NCBI GenBank assembly: GCA_964472545.1
Contig: CAYYNP010000210.1
Span: forward strand, 1 to 17,908
Reading direction: 5' to 3'
Origin: CAYYNP01 sp964472545
GTDB lineage: Bacteria > Planctomycetota > Planctomycetia > Pirellulales > Thermoguttaceae
DNA length: 17,908 nucleotides
The notes under the pieces were generated by a model, which saw only the letters and a list, made by a program, of their open reading frames with translations, made no database searches and had not been told where the DNA came from. Made by a program: the position numbers and the translations under genes. This document shows positions 8,901-17,300 of this stretch, piece by piece (position 1 is the first letter of the stretch; each line of letters starts with the position of its first letter).

Positions 8901-11233
8901 ACGGAAGTTACGGCTTCTACGGCCTCGATGAAGGAACGTACCGGCTAGCCGAGGTGCTGCAACCCGAGTGGGAGCAGACTTATCCGGCGGGCGGCGTGCA
9001 CGTGGTCGATTTGGACGACGAAGAGAACGTTACGGATAAGAACTTCGGCAACTACACGGAACTCCCGCCGGAGCCCGGCGGGATCACGGGTATCAAGTTC
9101 AACGACCGCAACGCCAACGGTGTGCAAGACGTCGGTGAATTGGGCCTCGAAGGATGGACGATCTTCCTCGATTCCGACGCGGACGGAACACTCGACGTGG
9201 GAGAGGTTTCAACGACCACCGCCGCCGACGGCAGCTACGCCTTCCCCGATTTGGCACCCAACGTGACTTATACCGTTGCCGAGGTTCTGCAGCAGGGATG
9301 GGAGCAGACGGCTCCGCCGTCCGGATCGCACGCAGTCTTAGTGCCCGAGGCGACCGTCGTCACGGGCAAGAACTTCGGCAATCACGCTTTGCAGGCCGAG
9401 ATCCACGGCACGAAGTTCGAGGATATCGACGGCAACGGCGTGCAAGACGCCGGCGAGCCCGGTCTGGCCGGCTGGACGATCTTCATCGATTCCGGCCCGA
9501 ATCCCAACGGCGTTCTCGATGCCGGCGAAATCTCGGCGGTTACCGACGCCAACGGCGACTACGTCCTTCAAATAGAAGACGCGGGCACTTACGTCGTAGA
9601 CGAAGTGTTGCAGCAGGGCTGGATCCGGACGGCCCCGGCGTCAGGCGTCTACGTGATCACTCTCGCGGAAGGGGAAATCGTCACCGGCAAGGACTTCGGC
9701 AACCAGCCGTTGCCGGGAACTATCGAGGGTGTGAAGTGGCACGACGTCAACGGCGACGGCGTAATGGACGACGGCGAGCAGCCGTTGGCCGGCTGGACGA
9801 TTTACCTCGACCTGAACGAAAACGAGGAACCCGACGCCGGCGAACCGACGCGGATCACCGGCCCGGAAGGCAGCTACGCGTTTACCGGCTTGTATCCGGG
9901 AAGCTACGCAGTCGGCGAAATCGAACAGGACGGCTGGCAGCAGACCTACCCAGTTGTCGGCAGTAACGAACCGATTCAACCGGCCCCGGCCGATCCGGGC
10001 ACGGCCCGCGCGACGTACGCTCCGGAAACCGGCGAGTTGCTCGTTTCGGTCAACGGTGTGATGAGTTGGAACTTCGTCAGTTTCGGGTTGTTCACCGGAC
10101 CGGACGTCTCCAACATCGGGGACATTCTCCCGATAGGCGATCCGAACAACTTCGTGTCGGACAATATCAACACCGTGGGCGAGAGTTCCTTCACGTCGAC
10201 GATGACCTACGGCCCAATCAACTTGGGCGCTTTGGTGGATCCGCACACGCCCGTGGGCGACTTTAGCCTGGAATACGCTACGGAACTCGGCGGGGGCAAC
10301 GTCCTCTTCGGCGAGATCCTGGAGGTTCCACTCGGCCGGGTGCGTTATACGCACGAGGTCACGGTGGGGCCCGGCGAGACGGTCGACGGCAAGGACTTCG
10401 GCAACAAGGTCCGTCCGGCCGAAATCGTCGATCGGCACGTCTTCTACAACACGTCGTCCTTCGACGGCAACAACCACGAGGCCAACGCGGCCGACGACGA
10501 AGCGATCGCCACGGACAAGGACGCTTTGCTGCCCGGCGGAACGGCCACGTTTGCCAACTACACCAGCTACAGCCGCGGCATCAACGGCATCATGGTCGAC
10601 ATGGACCACTTGGCGGGGACGCCGACACCGGCAGACTTTGAGACGATGGTCGGCAACGACGACGATCCGAGCGGCTGGGCACCCGGTCCGGCCCCCATCG
10701 CCGTGGCCGTCCGCGAGGACGCCGGCACCGACGGCTCCGACCGCGTGACGCTGATCTTTGCGGACAACGCCATTGAGAAGGAGTGGGTGCAGGTGACCGT
10801 GTTGGCCACGCCGAACACCGGGTTGGAAGACCCCGACGTGTTCTACTTCGGCAACGCGATCGGCGAGACGGGCAACTCGACGGAGTTTGCGTTCGTATCG
10901 GTCACCGACGAACTGGGTGCCCGAAACCACCCGCACATCGCCTTCATCAACCCTGCCGAGATCGACGACCGGTTCGATTTCGACCGCAACAAGAGTGTGA
11001 CTGCTACCGACCAGATCATCGCTCGAAACAACGCCACGCACGTGTTTACCGATTTGAACCTGATCACCGTGCCGGCGGCGGCCGACGCGGCGTTGGCGGA
11101 AGTGGCGAGCGCGGTGGATGATCTGGCCTGGCTGAACGACCTGGCGGCGGACGGCGCAACGGACGGCTCGGGTGAGACGGGCCACGCGACGGAGTCTGCC
11201 GTGGATGAGTTGCTGGCGGCCTATTGGCCGTAG
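2903..11233 (+). CDS. Giant LEPR-XLL surface protein with 16 SdrD_B-like repeats, nested inserts and dockerin-like C-terminus
   Basis: This protein of 2776 residues is predicted extracellular or cell-surface. Its domain order is: basic leader with the LEPR-XLL-type motif LEGLEQRQLLS (about 38-48); a beta-sandwich module (99-268); 16 tandem SdrD_B-like repeats of about 104 residues (273-2501); and a planctomycete-type C-terminal region (2502-2776) with the calcium loop DFDRNKSVTATD (from 2692). Each repeat has a KFxDxDGDGxxDxGE-like loop, a WTIFLDxNGNGxLDAGE-like loop, a PGTYTVAE strand and a DFGN end, so about 32 calcium-type loops in total. Repeats 2, 5, 12 and 16 carry an extra domain nested at one site. 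SdrD_B repeats in known adhesins form calcium-stiffened rods, so a structural or adhesive role is likely; no catalytic domain is visible. The gene precedes a second LEPR-XLL gene on the same strand. Confidence 0.88.
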   Translation: MPLVSSMNRVRRFLDRALLKNSSRRGRRRGSSWVPLQLEGLEQRQLLSITPTALALAADDPIDCGVAVASEADAGDQVLPDLDTSGSQQPVFPAAVEATIDVGIHTLLPNTPGQLIPVHVVIGDGTPGTGGVTLNAQVGDGGPERVNVPVDPPLPPGEDGPEITHVELLDGGAFGPTIFGAVGNFGHFGTVGEIPQFFGQNTATITGAVPPNGLLAVLTIDTTGFFAGEGPWDLSLGDTLSGSTRLDDDTPEVNPVPLVITDGLVKFDDPPGVAGTKFNDLDGDGEKDGNESGLEGWEIYLDLNGNGAQDAGEPSALTDENGEYYIEADDGQYVVAEVPQGSWVQTFPVGGTHQVTIVDSGLVEDINFGNRLPAGIHGEKFNDLDGDGEKDGNEPGLAGWQIYLDLNENDALDDGEPVEVTGPDGSYSFTVAPGTYVVAEVQQAGWEQTFPSGGGIGPANPGTPAPGAGIISYDPNTGEFKISVNQVMSWNLNSPGLFDGPGLPGVLDILPRGNPFNLVSANPNTVGEGLPGAPLFSYDNVYLGQLTQPGADPGLLELQTATEFGAEPTIGQIIVSTGGGEPVTTHTVTVGQGEVIADVDFGNHTEGAIVGTKFDDQDGDGVFDANESGLEGWTIFLDDGDGTLEAGEVSTTTDANGVYAFTGLVPGTYTVAEVQDPDWLQTAPAGGVHVVDVLPGGVADEVDFGNQGRPGAIEGIKFLDENRSGVQDAGEPGLEGWQIFLDEDGDGNLDAGEPVQLTDAQGNYRFDGLTPGDYTVAEVIPLAAPPWFAITPSSVDVTVAPNTTVEVDFGNLQIDGFSITGVKWLDANGNGEQDAGEPGLPGWTIYLDENDNGALDAGEPTQVTDENGAYRFIGLPPDTYYVGEVEQANWTQTHPLRSGGSNDPVDPGPTDPGTAKAVYNALSGEWKVSVNGLMSWSFVSLGLFRPDVRDVVLAAGDLPSAPFGTFLSANSNTVGEASFGLPLAYTNTSVGNIVDPALTPEEALALIDAPGVPPDQQTIRLEYAVTLGTGLRYGDIEIVAGTFVKTHEVVIEAEDVVGVDFGNNPDRGSIQGMKFEDLDGDGVKDPGEPGLAEWTIFIDTNGDGLLDGGETSTTTGPNGEYAFTGLLPGTYTIAEQGQDRWVQTAPAGGVYEVTLDAGEIVSGKNFGNTPGPGSISGVKFFDVDQDGVKDNGEQLLPGWTIYLDENNNGELDAGERTTVTEPDGTYEFLNLSPGTYYVGEVNQANWEQTFPIGGTHQVAVVSGEDTGNIDFGNWVDVATISGTKFNDVNQNGQRDGGEAGLPGWTIFLDSDGDGVLDVGEPSTITDPNGNYSFGVDAGTYNVAEEAQANWHQTAPANGKHVVTVTLGQQVTGKDFGNWGDPGSISGVKFFDANRNTQPDAGELPLSGWTIFVDLDGDGVLDAGEPSDVTDAQGAYSIGGLAPGNYTVAEDGLQQPWVQTFPAGGAHQVTVVAGQDTGGVNFGNWAPPASISGVKFDDLDQDGHRDGGEPGLAGWTIFIDGNGNSLLDAGEQSTITGSDGSYTFSGLEPGTYTVAEEIKPHWSQTAPVGGTHVVTVGWGDNAIDKDFGNVPDPAAITGTKYNDLDRDGVFDVGEPGLAGWTIFLDTNGNGVADAGEATATTDVNGNYSFAGLRFGTYTVAEQREAGWLPTAPMSVTVTVAAGETLADVDFFNREIDPNEGIIEGVKWEDVDGDGVRDDGEPLLEGWTIYLDENDNGQFDQGERTEVTDQNGAYSFLGLTPGTYYVGEIEQAGWEQTAPKRTGDAGPVDPGSVPPGVARASYDSASGEWQVSVNGLMTWNFVSLSLFRPDVRSVVLAAGDLPSMPFGTFLSANQNTVGEASFGMPLTYENVLVGSITDPPLTTEEAIELTNAPGVAPEDQLIRLEYAVTLGADLQYGEILIGGGETFYTAEVVLGAGELVSDIDFGNVRTGGSIEGTKFSDLDNDGVWDNGEPGLPGWTIFIDANSNGTLDDGELSTRTGSDGSYGFYGLDEGTYRLAEVLQPEWEQTYPAGGVHVVDLDDEENVTDKNFGNYTELPPEPGGITGIKFNDRNANGVQDVGELGLEGWTIFLDSDADGTLDVGEVSTTTAADGSYAFPDLAPNVTYTVAEVLQQGWEQTAPPSGSHAVLVPEATVVTGKNFGNHALQAEIHGTKFEDIDGNGVQDAGEPGLAGWTIFIDSGPNPNGVLDAGEISAVTDANGDYVLQIEDAGTYVVDEVLQQGWIRTAPASGVYVITLAEGEIVTGKDFGNQPLPGTIEGVKWHDVNGDGVMDDGEQPLAGWTIYLDLNENEEPDAGEPTRITGPEGSYAFTGLYPGSYAVGEIEQDGWQQTYPVVGSNEPIQPAPADPGTARATYAPETGELLVSVNGVMSWNFVSFGLFTGPDVSNIGDILPIGDPNNFVSDNINTVGESSFTSTMTYGPINLGALVDPHTPVGDFSLEYATELGGGNVLFGEILEVPLGRVRYTHEVTVGPGETVDGKDFGNKVRPAEIVDRHVFYNTSSFDGNNHEANAADDEAIATDKDALLPGGTATFANYTSYSRGINGIMVDMDHLAGTPTPADFETMVGNDDDPSGWAPGPAPIAVAVREDAGTDGSDRVTLIFADNAIEKEWVQVTVLATPNTGLEDPDVFYFGNAIGETGNSTEFAFVSVTDELGARNHPHIAFINPAEIDDRFDFDRNKSVTATDQIIARNNATHVFTDLNLITVPAAADAALAEVASAVDDLAWLNDLAADGATDGSGETGHATESAVDELLAAYWP
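3197..3706 (+). other. N-terminal beta-sandwich ('LLPNTPGQ') module of the first giant protein
   Basis: Residues 99-268 begin TIDVGIHTLLPNTPGQLIP and include QVGDGGPE, a GLLAVLTIDTTGF strand and a PWDLSL strand. The same pattern occurs four times in the next gene, where LLPNTPGQLIP is repeated identically once. Length and alternation of hydrophobic strands are reminiscent of cohesin-type beta-sandwich domains, but that relation is a guess without a profile search. The paralogy between the two genes is seen directly. Confidence 0.6.
4268..4654 (+). other. Nested domain in repeat 2
   Basis: 129 residues (456-584) lie between the PSGG turn and the THTVTV strand of repeat 2. Motifs are SYDPNTGEFKISVN, MSWNLNSPGLF, a Leu-Pro-rich stretch, SANPNTVGEG and a closing GQI strand. 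It pairs best with the insert of repeat 16, which has the same length and also ILPxGxPxN. Confidence 0.8.
5603..6037 (+). other. Nested domain in repeat 5
   Basis: 145 residues (901-1045) are inserted at the equivalent site, before THEVVI. Motifs are GEWKVSVNGLMSWSFVS, FRPDVRDVVLAAGDLP, FGTFLSANSNTVGEASFG and LEYAVTLG. It is strikingly similar along its whole length to the insert of repeat 12, suggesting these two were copied from each other. Confidence 0.82.
8237..8680 (+). other. Nested domain in repeat 12
   Basis: 148 residues (1779-1926) sit between EQTAPK and TAEVVL. Motifs are GEWQVSVNGLMTWNFVS, FRPDVRSVVLAAGDLP, FGTFLSANQNTVGEASFG and LEYAVTLG. It is the closest relative of the repeat 5 insert, and its host repeat also shares KW, WTIYLDENDNG and YYVGE with repeat 5. 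Confidence 0.82.
9962..10348 (+). other. Nested domain in repeat 16
   Basis: 129 residues (2354-2482) lie between QQTYPVVG and THEVTV. Motifs are YAPETGELLVSVNGVMSWN, ILPIGDPNNFVSDN, NTVGESSF and LEYATELG. The host repeat has KW, WTIYLD and the VGE variant, as in repeats 5 and 12. It is the last unit before the C-terminal region. Confidence 0.8.
10406..11233 (+). other. C-terminal planctomycete-type region with a dockerin-like calcium loop
   Basis: Residues 2502-2776. Recognisable segments are RHVFYNTSSFDG, NAADDEAIATDK, FANYTSYSRGINGIMVDM, GSDRVTLIFADNAI, WVQVTVLAT, DVFYFGNAIGETGNS and DFDRNKSVTATDQIIARNN. From memory, this arrangement is a recurring tail in large planctomycete proteins. 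The DxDxNxxVxxxD loop matches one half of a dockerin/EF-hand. Only one loop is seen, not the usual pair, followed by a low-complexity Ala/Asp/Glu tail ending AAYWP. Confidence 0.75.
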
Positions 11234-11338
11234 AGGCGGGTATCTCGTTTCCTTTCTTTTCCAACTTCACAGGATTAGACCTTAGCGCGACGTAACCGCG
11301 AGCTAGCCACCCCCGGAAGGTATGGCTAAGGAATATCT

Positions 11339-11343
11339 GGAGG
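11339..11343 (+). promoter_or_regulatory. Ribosome binding site deciding the start at 11352
   Basis: GGAGG lies 8 nt before ATG 11352, an ideal distance. A second in-frame ATG at 11322 would add ten residues (MAKEYLEDID), but its GGAAGG is only 1 nt away, too close for good initiation. No clear promoter or terminator was found in 11234-11351, so co-transcription with the upstream gene is possible. Confidence 0.75.
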
Positions 11344-11351
11344 ACATCGAT

Positions 11352-14300
11352 ATGAAGACTGGACCTACCCGCCGTCACGACCGGCGCCGATCTCTCCGCA
11401 AGTCGAGCCCCGCCGGCCGCCGCCGCCGATCGTCGCGGCTGCGTTGGCGAGGTCTGGAGTTGCTGGAAGATCGAAGGCTGTTGTCGATCGGCCCGAATCC
11501 TGCCTGCCTGGAGGCAGACGGATTGCTCGACGGCGTCGCGGGCGACTACGCGGTCAGTCCGGCCGACGAGGTGGAGGCCACGCCGACGATCGTCGTCGGA
11601 AGCCACCAACTGCTGCCGAATACGCCGGGACAACTGATCCCGATTTCCGTCTCCGGCGGGGATTCGGTCCAGGGGATCAACCTCTTCACCCAAATCGCCG
11701 ACGGCGCCGGAAGCCAGAATCCCGTCATCGAAAGCCTCGACATCCTCAGCGGTACGATCTTCGCGGGCAACAACTCGGGCGTCATCGACGCGGACGGCGC
11801 CGGCGCTGCCGACCTCTTCGCCCGCTGGGAGGGTCTTAGCACGACGACCGCCGCCGGAACGGTCGTTGCCGACGGTTTGGTGGGGGTCTTGAGCATCGAC
11901 ACCACCGGCGTGAATTCCGGCAACTGGGACCTGCTGCTGACCGGCACGGTCAACGGCGACACCGATTTCGCCGGCGTGGCGGCCGACGTCATCAACGGAT
12001 CGATCGGCGTCACCGGGCCGGAGGACGACGCCTACCTGGCCGTTGAGGACACGGCGCTGTCGGTGATTGCGCCCGGGCTGTTGGCCAACGACGGCGGGGT
12101 GGGTCTCGAAGTGATCGGCGTCGACACCACCGGCACGGCCGGGCAGGTCACGGCGTTCGGCGCCGACGGTTCGTTTACCTACATGCCCGCGGCAGGGGCC
12201 GTCGGAACGGACACTTTCGCGTACACCGTCGAAGACGAAGACGGCACGCAGGCCACCGCCACGGTGACGATCACCGTCACGCCGAACGTGGCGCCGGTGA
12301 TCGAGATCGGCACTCACGTACTCGACGCCGACACTCCCGGGCAGGAAATCCAGATCCACGTCAGCGGTGGCAGGGCCGTCCAAGGGCTCGAGTTCTTCCT
12401 TCAGGTGGCCGACGGCGGCCCGGAGAACCCCGGCGGCGCAATCGATGGCCCCGTGATCACCAACGCCGACGTCCTCAACGGCACGATCTTCGATGGCAAC
12501 AATACCGGCGAGGCCGGCGCCGGGAGTATCCTCCCGCAGTTCTGGCAAAGCGGCACCACCACCGAGCAAAACATGGTCGCCGCCGACGGCCTGTTGGCCA
12601 CGGTGACCATCGACACTAGCGGATTCCTCGAAACCAATCTCGACAATCCGTGGGAACTGAAGCTCATCGGCACAATCATGGGCGACTCGGGCTTCCCGTT
12701 CGTACCCACCACGATCGCCAACGGGTTTATCCTCTTGGGCAGCGCGCCGGTAGCCGTCGACGACACGGCCGCCGCAGACGAGGACGGCCCCGCCGTGACG
12801 ATCGACGTGCTGGCCAACGACAGCGATCCGGACGGCGACCCGATCTCGATAATCGGTTTCGACACGACCAGCGCCATGGGCGCGGCCGTCACCGCCGGCG
12901 GCGGTGGATTGGTCTATGATCCGACGGCCTCGGCCACGCTCAACGCGCTCTCGGCCGGCGAGACCGCCGTCGACACGTTCACCTACACGATCGACGACGG
13001 ACAGGGCGGCACCGACACGGCGACGGTGTCGGTCACCGTGACCGGCGAGAACGACGGCCCGACGGCCGACGACGACGGGGTCGGGACCGATCAGGCCACG
13101 GCGGTCGACCTGACCGCCGCGATCCTGGCCAACGATGCCGACCCGGATGCAAACGACGTGCTCGAGGTCGGCGCGATCGACGACACCGGTACAACCGGCA
13201 CCGTGACGCTCGTGGGCGGCGTGGTAACCTACGATCCGGCCGGCCAGTTCGACCATCTCCAGCAAGGCCAGACGGCCACCGACAGCTTCGGCTACACCGT
13301 CAGCGACGGCAACGGCGGGACGGACCAAGCCACCGTCACGGTCACCGTCACCGCCGAACTGGGCCTGACGATCGACGTCGGCGACCACCTGCTACAGCCG
13401 AACCGGCCGGGCCAGGTGATCGAGATCCTCGTCGAGGGCGGCAAGCCGGTGCAAGGCGTCGAGTTCTTCCTCCAAGTGGCCGACGGCGGCCCCGAAGCGC
13501 CCGGCGGAGCGATCGACGGCCCCGCCATCACCGACGTCGACGTCCTCACCGGCACCATCTTTGCGAACAACAACGACGGCGAAGCAGGGCACGGTTCGAT
13601 CATCCCGCAGTTCTGGCAGAGCGGGACCGTGACGGATCGCGACTCCGATCCCGACACGGTCGACGCCGAAGGGCTGCTGGCCGTCGTCACCATCGACACC
13701 ACCGGCTTCTACGTCGACGACGTCAATCACCCGTGGGAATTGAAACTCACCGGCACGCTGATGGGCGATTCGGACTTCCCCTTCGCCGACGTGCCGATCA
13801 CGATCGCCAACGGCACGATCTCGCTGGTGGCCGACATCGATCCGGTCGGCGGCGACGACACGGCCGCCGCCAACGAAGACGGCCCGGCGGTGATCGTCGA
13901 CGTGCTGGCCAACGACAGCGACCCCAACGGCGACCCGATCTCCGTCGTCGGCATCGACACGACCGCCACGGCGGGCCAGGTGACCAACAACGGCACCGAC
14001 GTGACCTACGACCCGAACGGCGCGTTTGAAAGCCTGGCCCAAGGCGCCACGGCGACCGACTCCTTCGGCTATGCGGTCGGCGACGACAACGGCAATTCGG
14101 GCACGGGGACCGTGACCGTCACCATCACCGGCCAAAACGACGGGCCCACGGCCGTCGACGACACCAACACCACCGACGAAGATACGCCGCTCTCGGTCAA
14201 CGGCGTGTTGGACAACGATACCGACGTTGACGCCGGCGACACGAAGACGGTCGTCGAAGTCAACGGCGCGGCCGGCGACGTGGGCAGCCAGTTCACGCTT

Positions 14301-17300
14301 CCGTCGGGCGCCCTGTTGACGCTCAACGCCGACGGTACGTACCAGTACGACCCCAACGGCCAGTTCGAGTCGCTAGCCGTCGGCGATACGTACGTCGACA
14401 CGTTTACCTACACCATGGCCGACGGCCTCGGCGCGACGGCGACCGCGTCGGTCGAGATCACGATCACCGGCGCCAACGACGGCCCGACCGCGGTCGACGA
14501 CGCCGACGCCACCGACGAAGATAACCCGTTGGTCGTCGCGGCCGCCGGGGTTTTGGCCAACGACACCGACCCGGACGTCGGCGACTCGAAGACGGTCACC
14601 GAAGTCAACGGCGTCGCCGCGAACGTCGGCACGCAACTCGCGCTCGCCTCCGGCGCGCTCTTGACGGTCGGCGCCGACGGCAACTACCAGTACGACCCCA
14701 ACGGCCGGTTCGAGGCCTTGGCCGTTGGCGAAACGGCGACCGACACGTTCACCTACACCATGGCCGACGGCGCCGGGGCGGCAGATTCGGCCACGGTGAC
14801 GATCACCATCCACGGCGGCAACGACGACCCCACTGCGGAAGACGACGCCGACGAGACCGACGAAGACCACGCGGTCAAGATCCCCTTCAGCGTGCTGCTG
14901 GCGAACGATTCCGACGTCGACGCCTCCGACATCTTGACCGTCGGCAGCGTGGGCGGCATCGGCACGCTGGGAACGATCACATTGGATACGGCCAACGAAG
15001 TCGTAATCTACGATCCGAACGAGCAGTTTGAGCATCTTGACACGGGCGAAACGGAAACGGATGCGTTCACGTACACCGCAGCCGATCCCCATGGCGGTAC
15101 GGCCACGGCCACGGTGACGATTACCATCAACGGCCTGACCGACGGCTTCGTCGGCGATTTTGGCCCGGGCGACGAAGGATACGGGGAGACGCACCACAGC
15201 ACCATCAACGACGCGCTTTGCATCATGTTCGATATCGGGTGTGGTCAGGCCGGAAGCGCCAGTGCAGCCCCCTCCCCGGCCGACGCTCCGGTCTACTTGG
15301 GCGAAATCCACATCAACGCCGGGACATACGACGAGCAGTTTCCCATTCCAGTAGGTCTGCGCATGGTGCTCGAAGGCGACGTCACCGTTGGCTCCTTCCA
15401 CGGCGACGGCGAAATGGCCATGGAACGCGGCAATCTGACCACCGGGATCGACGACCTGCCCACGGCCTTCTCCGGCGAGATCAGCGGCGACAACGATCTG
15501 ACCAAGACCGGTACGGCCATCTTCACGCTCGACGGCGTCAACATCCACACCGGCCAGACCTTGATCGAGGTTGGGGCGGTGGCGCTCGGTGCGTCGAACG
15601 TGTTGCCCGACGCCTCGACCGTCGTCATCAGCGACGGGGCTTCGTTGAATCTGGACGGCAATGCGGACGCCATCGGCGGCCTCGGCGGCGAAGGCACCGT
15701 GTCGCTGGGCAGCGGCGAACTGACCGTCGGCACCAACGACGATTCGACCGACTTCCCAGGCCTGATCGAAGGCACCGGCTCGTTGGTCAAGGACGGCGAA
15801 GGCACTCTGACGCTCGTTGGCGACAATACCTACACGGGCACGACGACCGTGGCCGGCGGCACGTTGGCGGTCAGCGGCTCGCTGGCGGCCGGCGGCGACG
15901 TGAGTGTTGCCGACGGCGGAACGCTCGGCGGAACGGGCACGCTCGGCGGCCGAGGCGTGAGCGTTGCCGAGGGTGGATCGGTTGCGCCGGGTCTGAGCCC
16001 CGGCACACTGGCCACCGGCGCCGTCGACTTCGTCGCCGGGTCAAGTTTTGACGTCGAACTCAACGGCCCGCTGCCCGGCACCGGCTACGATCAACTCGAC
16101 GTCACCGGCACGGTCACGCTGACCGACGCCCTGCTGGGCGTCTCCGTCGGCTACGCCCCGGCCCCCGGACAAGCCCACACGATCATCGTCAACGACGGCG
16201 CCGACGCGGTCATCGGCACCTTCCTCGACTTGGCCGAAGGCGCCGCCTTCACGGCCGACGGCGTCATCCTGCACGTCACCTACGCCGGCGACACCGGCAA
16301 CGACGTGGTGTTGACGGTCAACCGGGCCCCGGTCTTGACCGACAGCGACCCGACGCTGGCCGGGATCACCGAAGACGACGTCGACGGCGCCGGCCAATTG
16401 GTCTCCGCGATCGTCGACAGCGATCTGACGCATGCGATCACCGACGCCGACGGCGACACCGGCGGCATCGCTCTGATTGGCACGGCGGTCACCTCCGGCA
16501 ACGGCACCTGGCAATACTCGATCGACGGCGGAGCCAACTGGAACGACGTGGGCGCCGTTTCTGCCAGCCAAGCGATCTTGCTGCGGGCAGACGACCGCCT
16601 GCGGTTCGTGCCCGACGGTGAGAACGCCGCCACGGGCTCCGTCGCGTATCGCGCCTGGGACCAAACTGCCGGCGCCGCCGGCGACACGGGCGTCGACACC
16701 ACGACCAACGGCGGCAGCACCGCGCTGAGCACCGCCAGCGACACGGCCACGATCTCGGTTGCCGCCGTGCCCGACGATCCCACCGCCGACGACGACACCG
16801 GCACGACCGACGAAGACAGCACCGTTTCGATCGACGTGCTGACCAACGACGCCGACGTCGACCTCGGCGACACGCTCACGGTAACCGCCACCAATCTGGC
16901 CGCCACCACCGGCACGGTGACCATCAATCCCGGCGGCACGGGCGTCACCTACGATCCGAACGGACAATTCGACGCACTGGCCCCCGGCGAAACCGCGGTC
17001 GATACGTTCGGTTACACAGTGACCGACGGCACCGGCGGCACGGCCACGGCCACGGTGACGGTAACCGTCACCGGTGAGCAGGATGCGCCGCTTGCCAACG
17101 GCGACACGGCCACGACCAACGAAGATACTGCGGTCAACGTCGACGTCCTCAGCAACGACACCGACCCGGAAGGCGACACGCTAACGGTCGTTCACGTCGA
17201 CGCGGTCAGCGCCAAGGGCGCCACGATCGGCGAAGTCGTCAACGGCACCTATTCCTACGATCCGTCCACTTCGGGCCAGTTGCAGGCCCTCAACCCGGGC

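Larger units (their letters stand above)
3719..10405 (+). repeat. Array of 16 SdrD_B-like protein repeats
   Basis: Repeat starts, read from the xIxGxKF/KW motif: 3719, 4025, 4724, 5036, 5354, 6107, 6422, 6737, 7049, 7367, 7682, 8000, 8753, 9080, 9398 and 9719. The simple unit is 306-327 bp; the four units with an insert are about 690-755 bp. Repeats 1, 2, 8 and 15 lack the usual GLxPGTY turn and use forms such as VDAGTY. Repeat 4 lacks the QTxPxGG segment. Repeat 11 lacks the GG turn and ends DFFN instead of DFGN. Silent differences between units are many, so the array is not a very recent amplification. Confidence 0.88.

Noticed and set aside
11283..11305. Imperfect inverted repeat TAGCGCG...CGCGAGCTA in the gap between the two giant genes
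   Set aside because: The stem has a bulge and no T-run follows, so neither a terminator nor a regulatory role can be supported.
11064..13388. Very long open frame on the minus strand (774 codons) opposite the second giant gene, with similar ones at 3302-4537, 5801-7411, 9641-11185 and 14373-15548
   Set aside because: They mirror the codon pattern of the Asp/Gly/Val-rich repeats on the plus strand, have no familiar motifs or ribosome sites, and contain low-complexity Arg/Val text. They are antisense shadows in GC-rich DNA.
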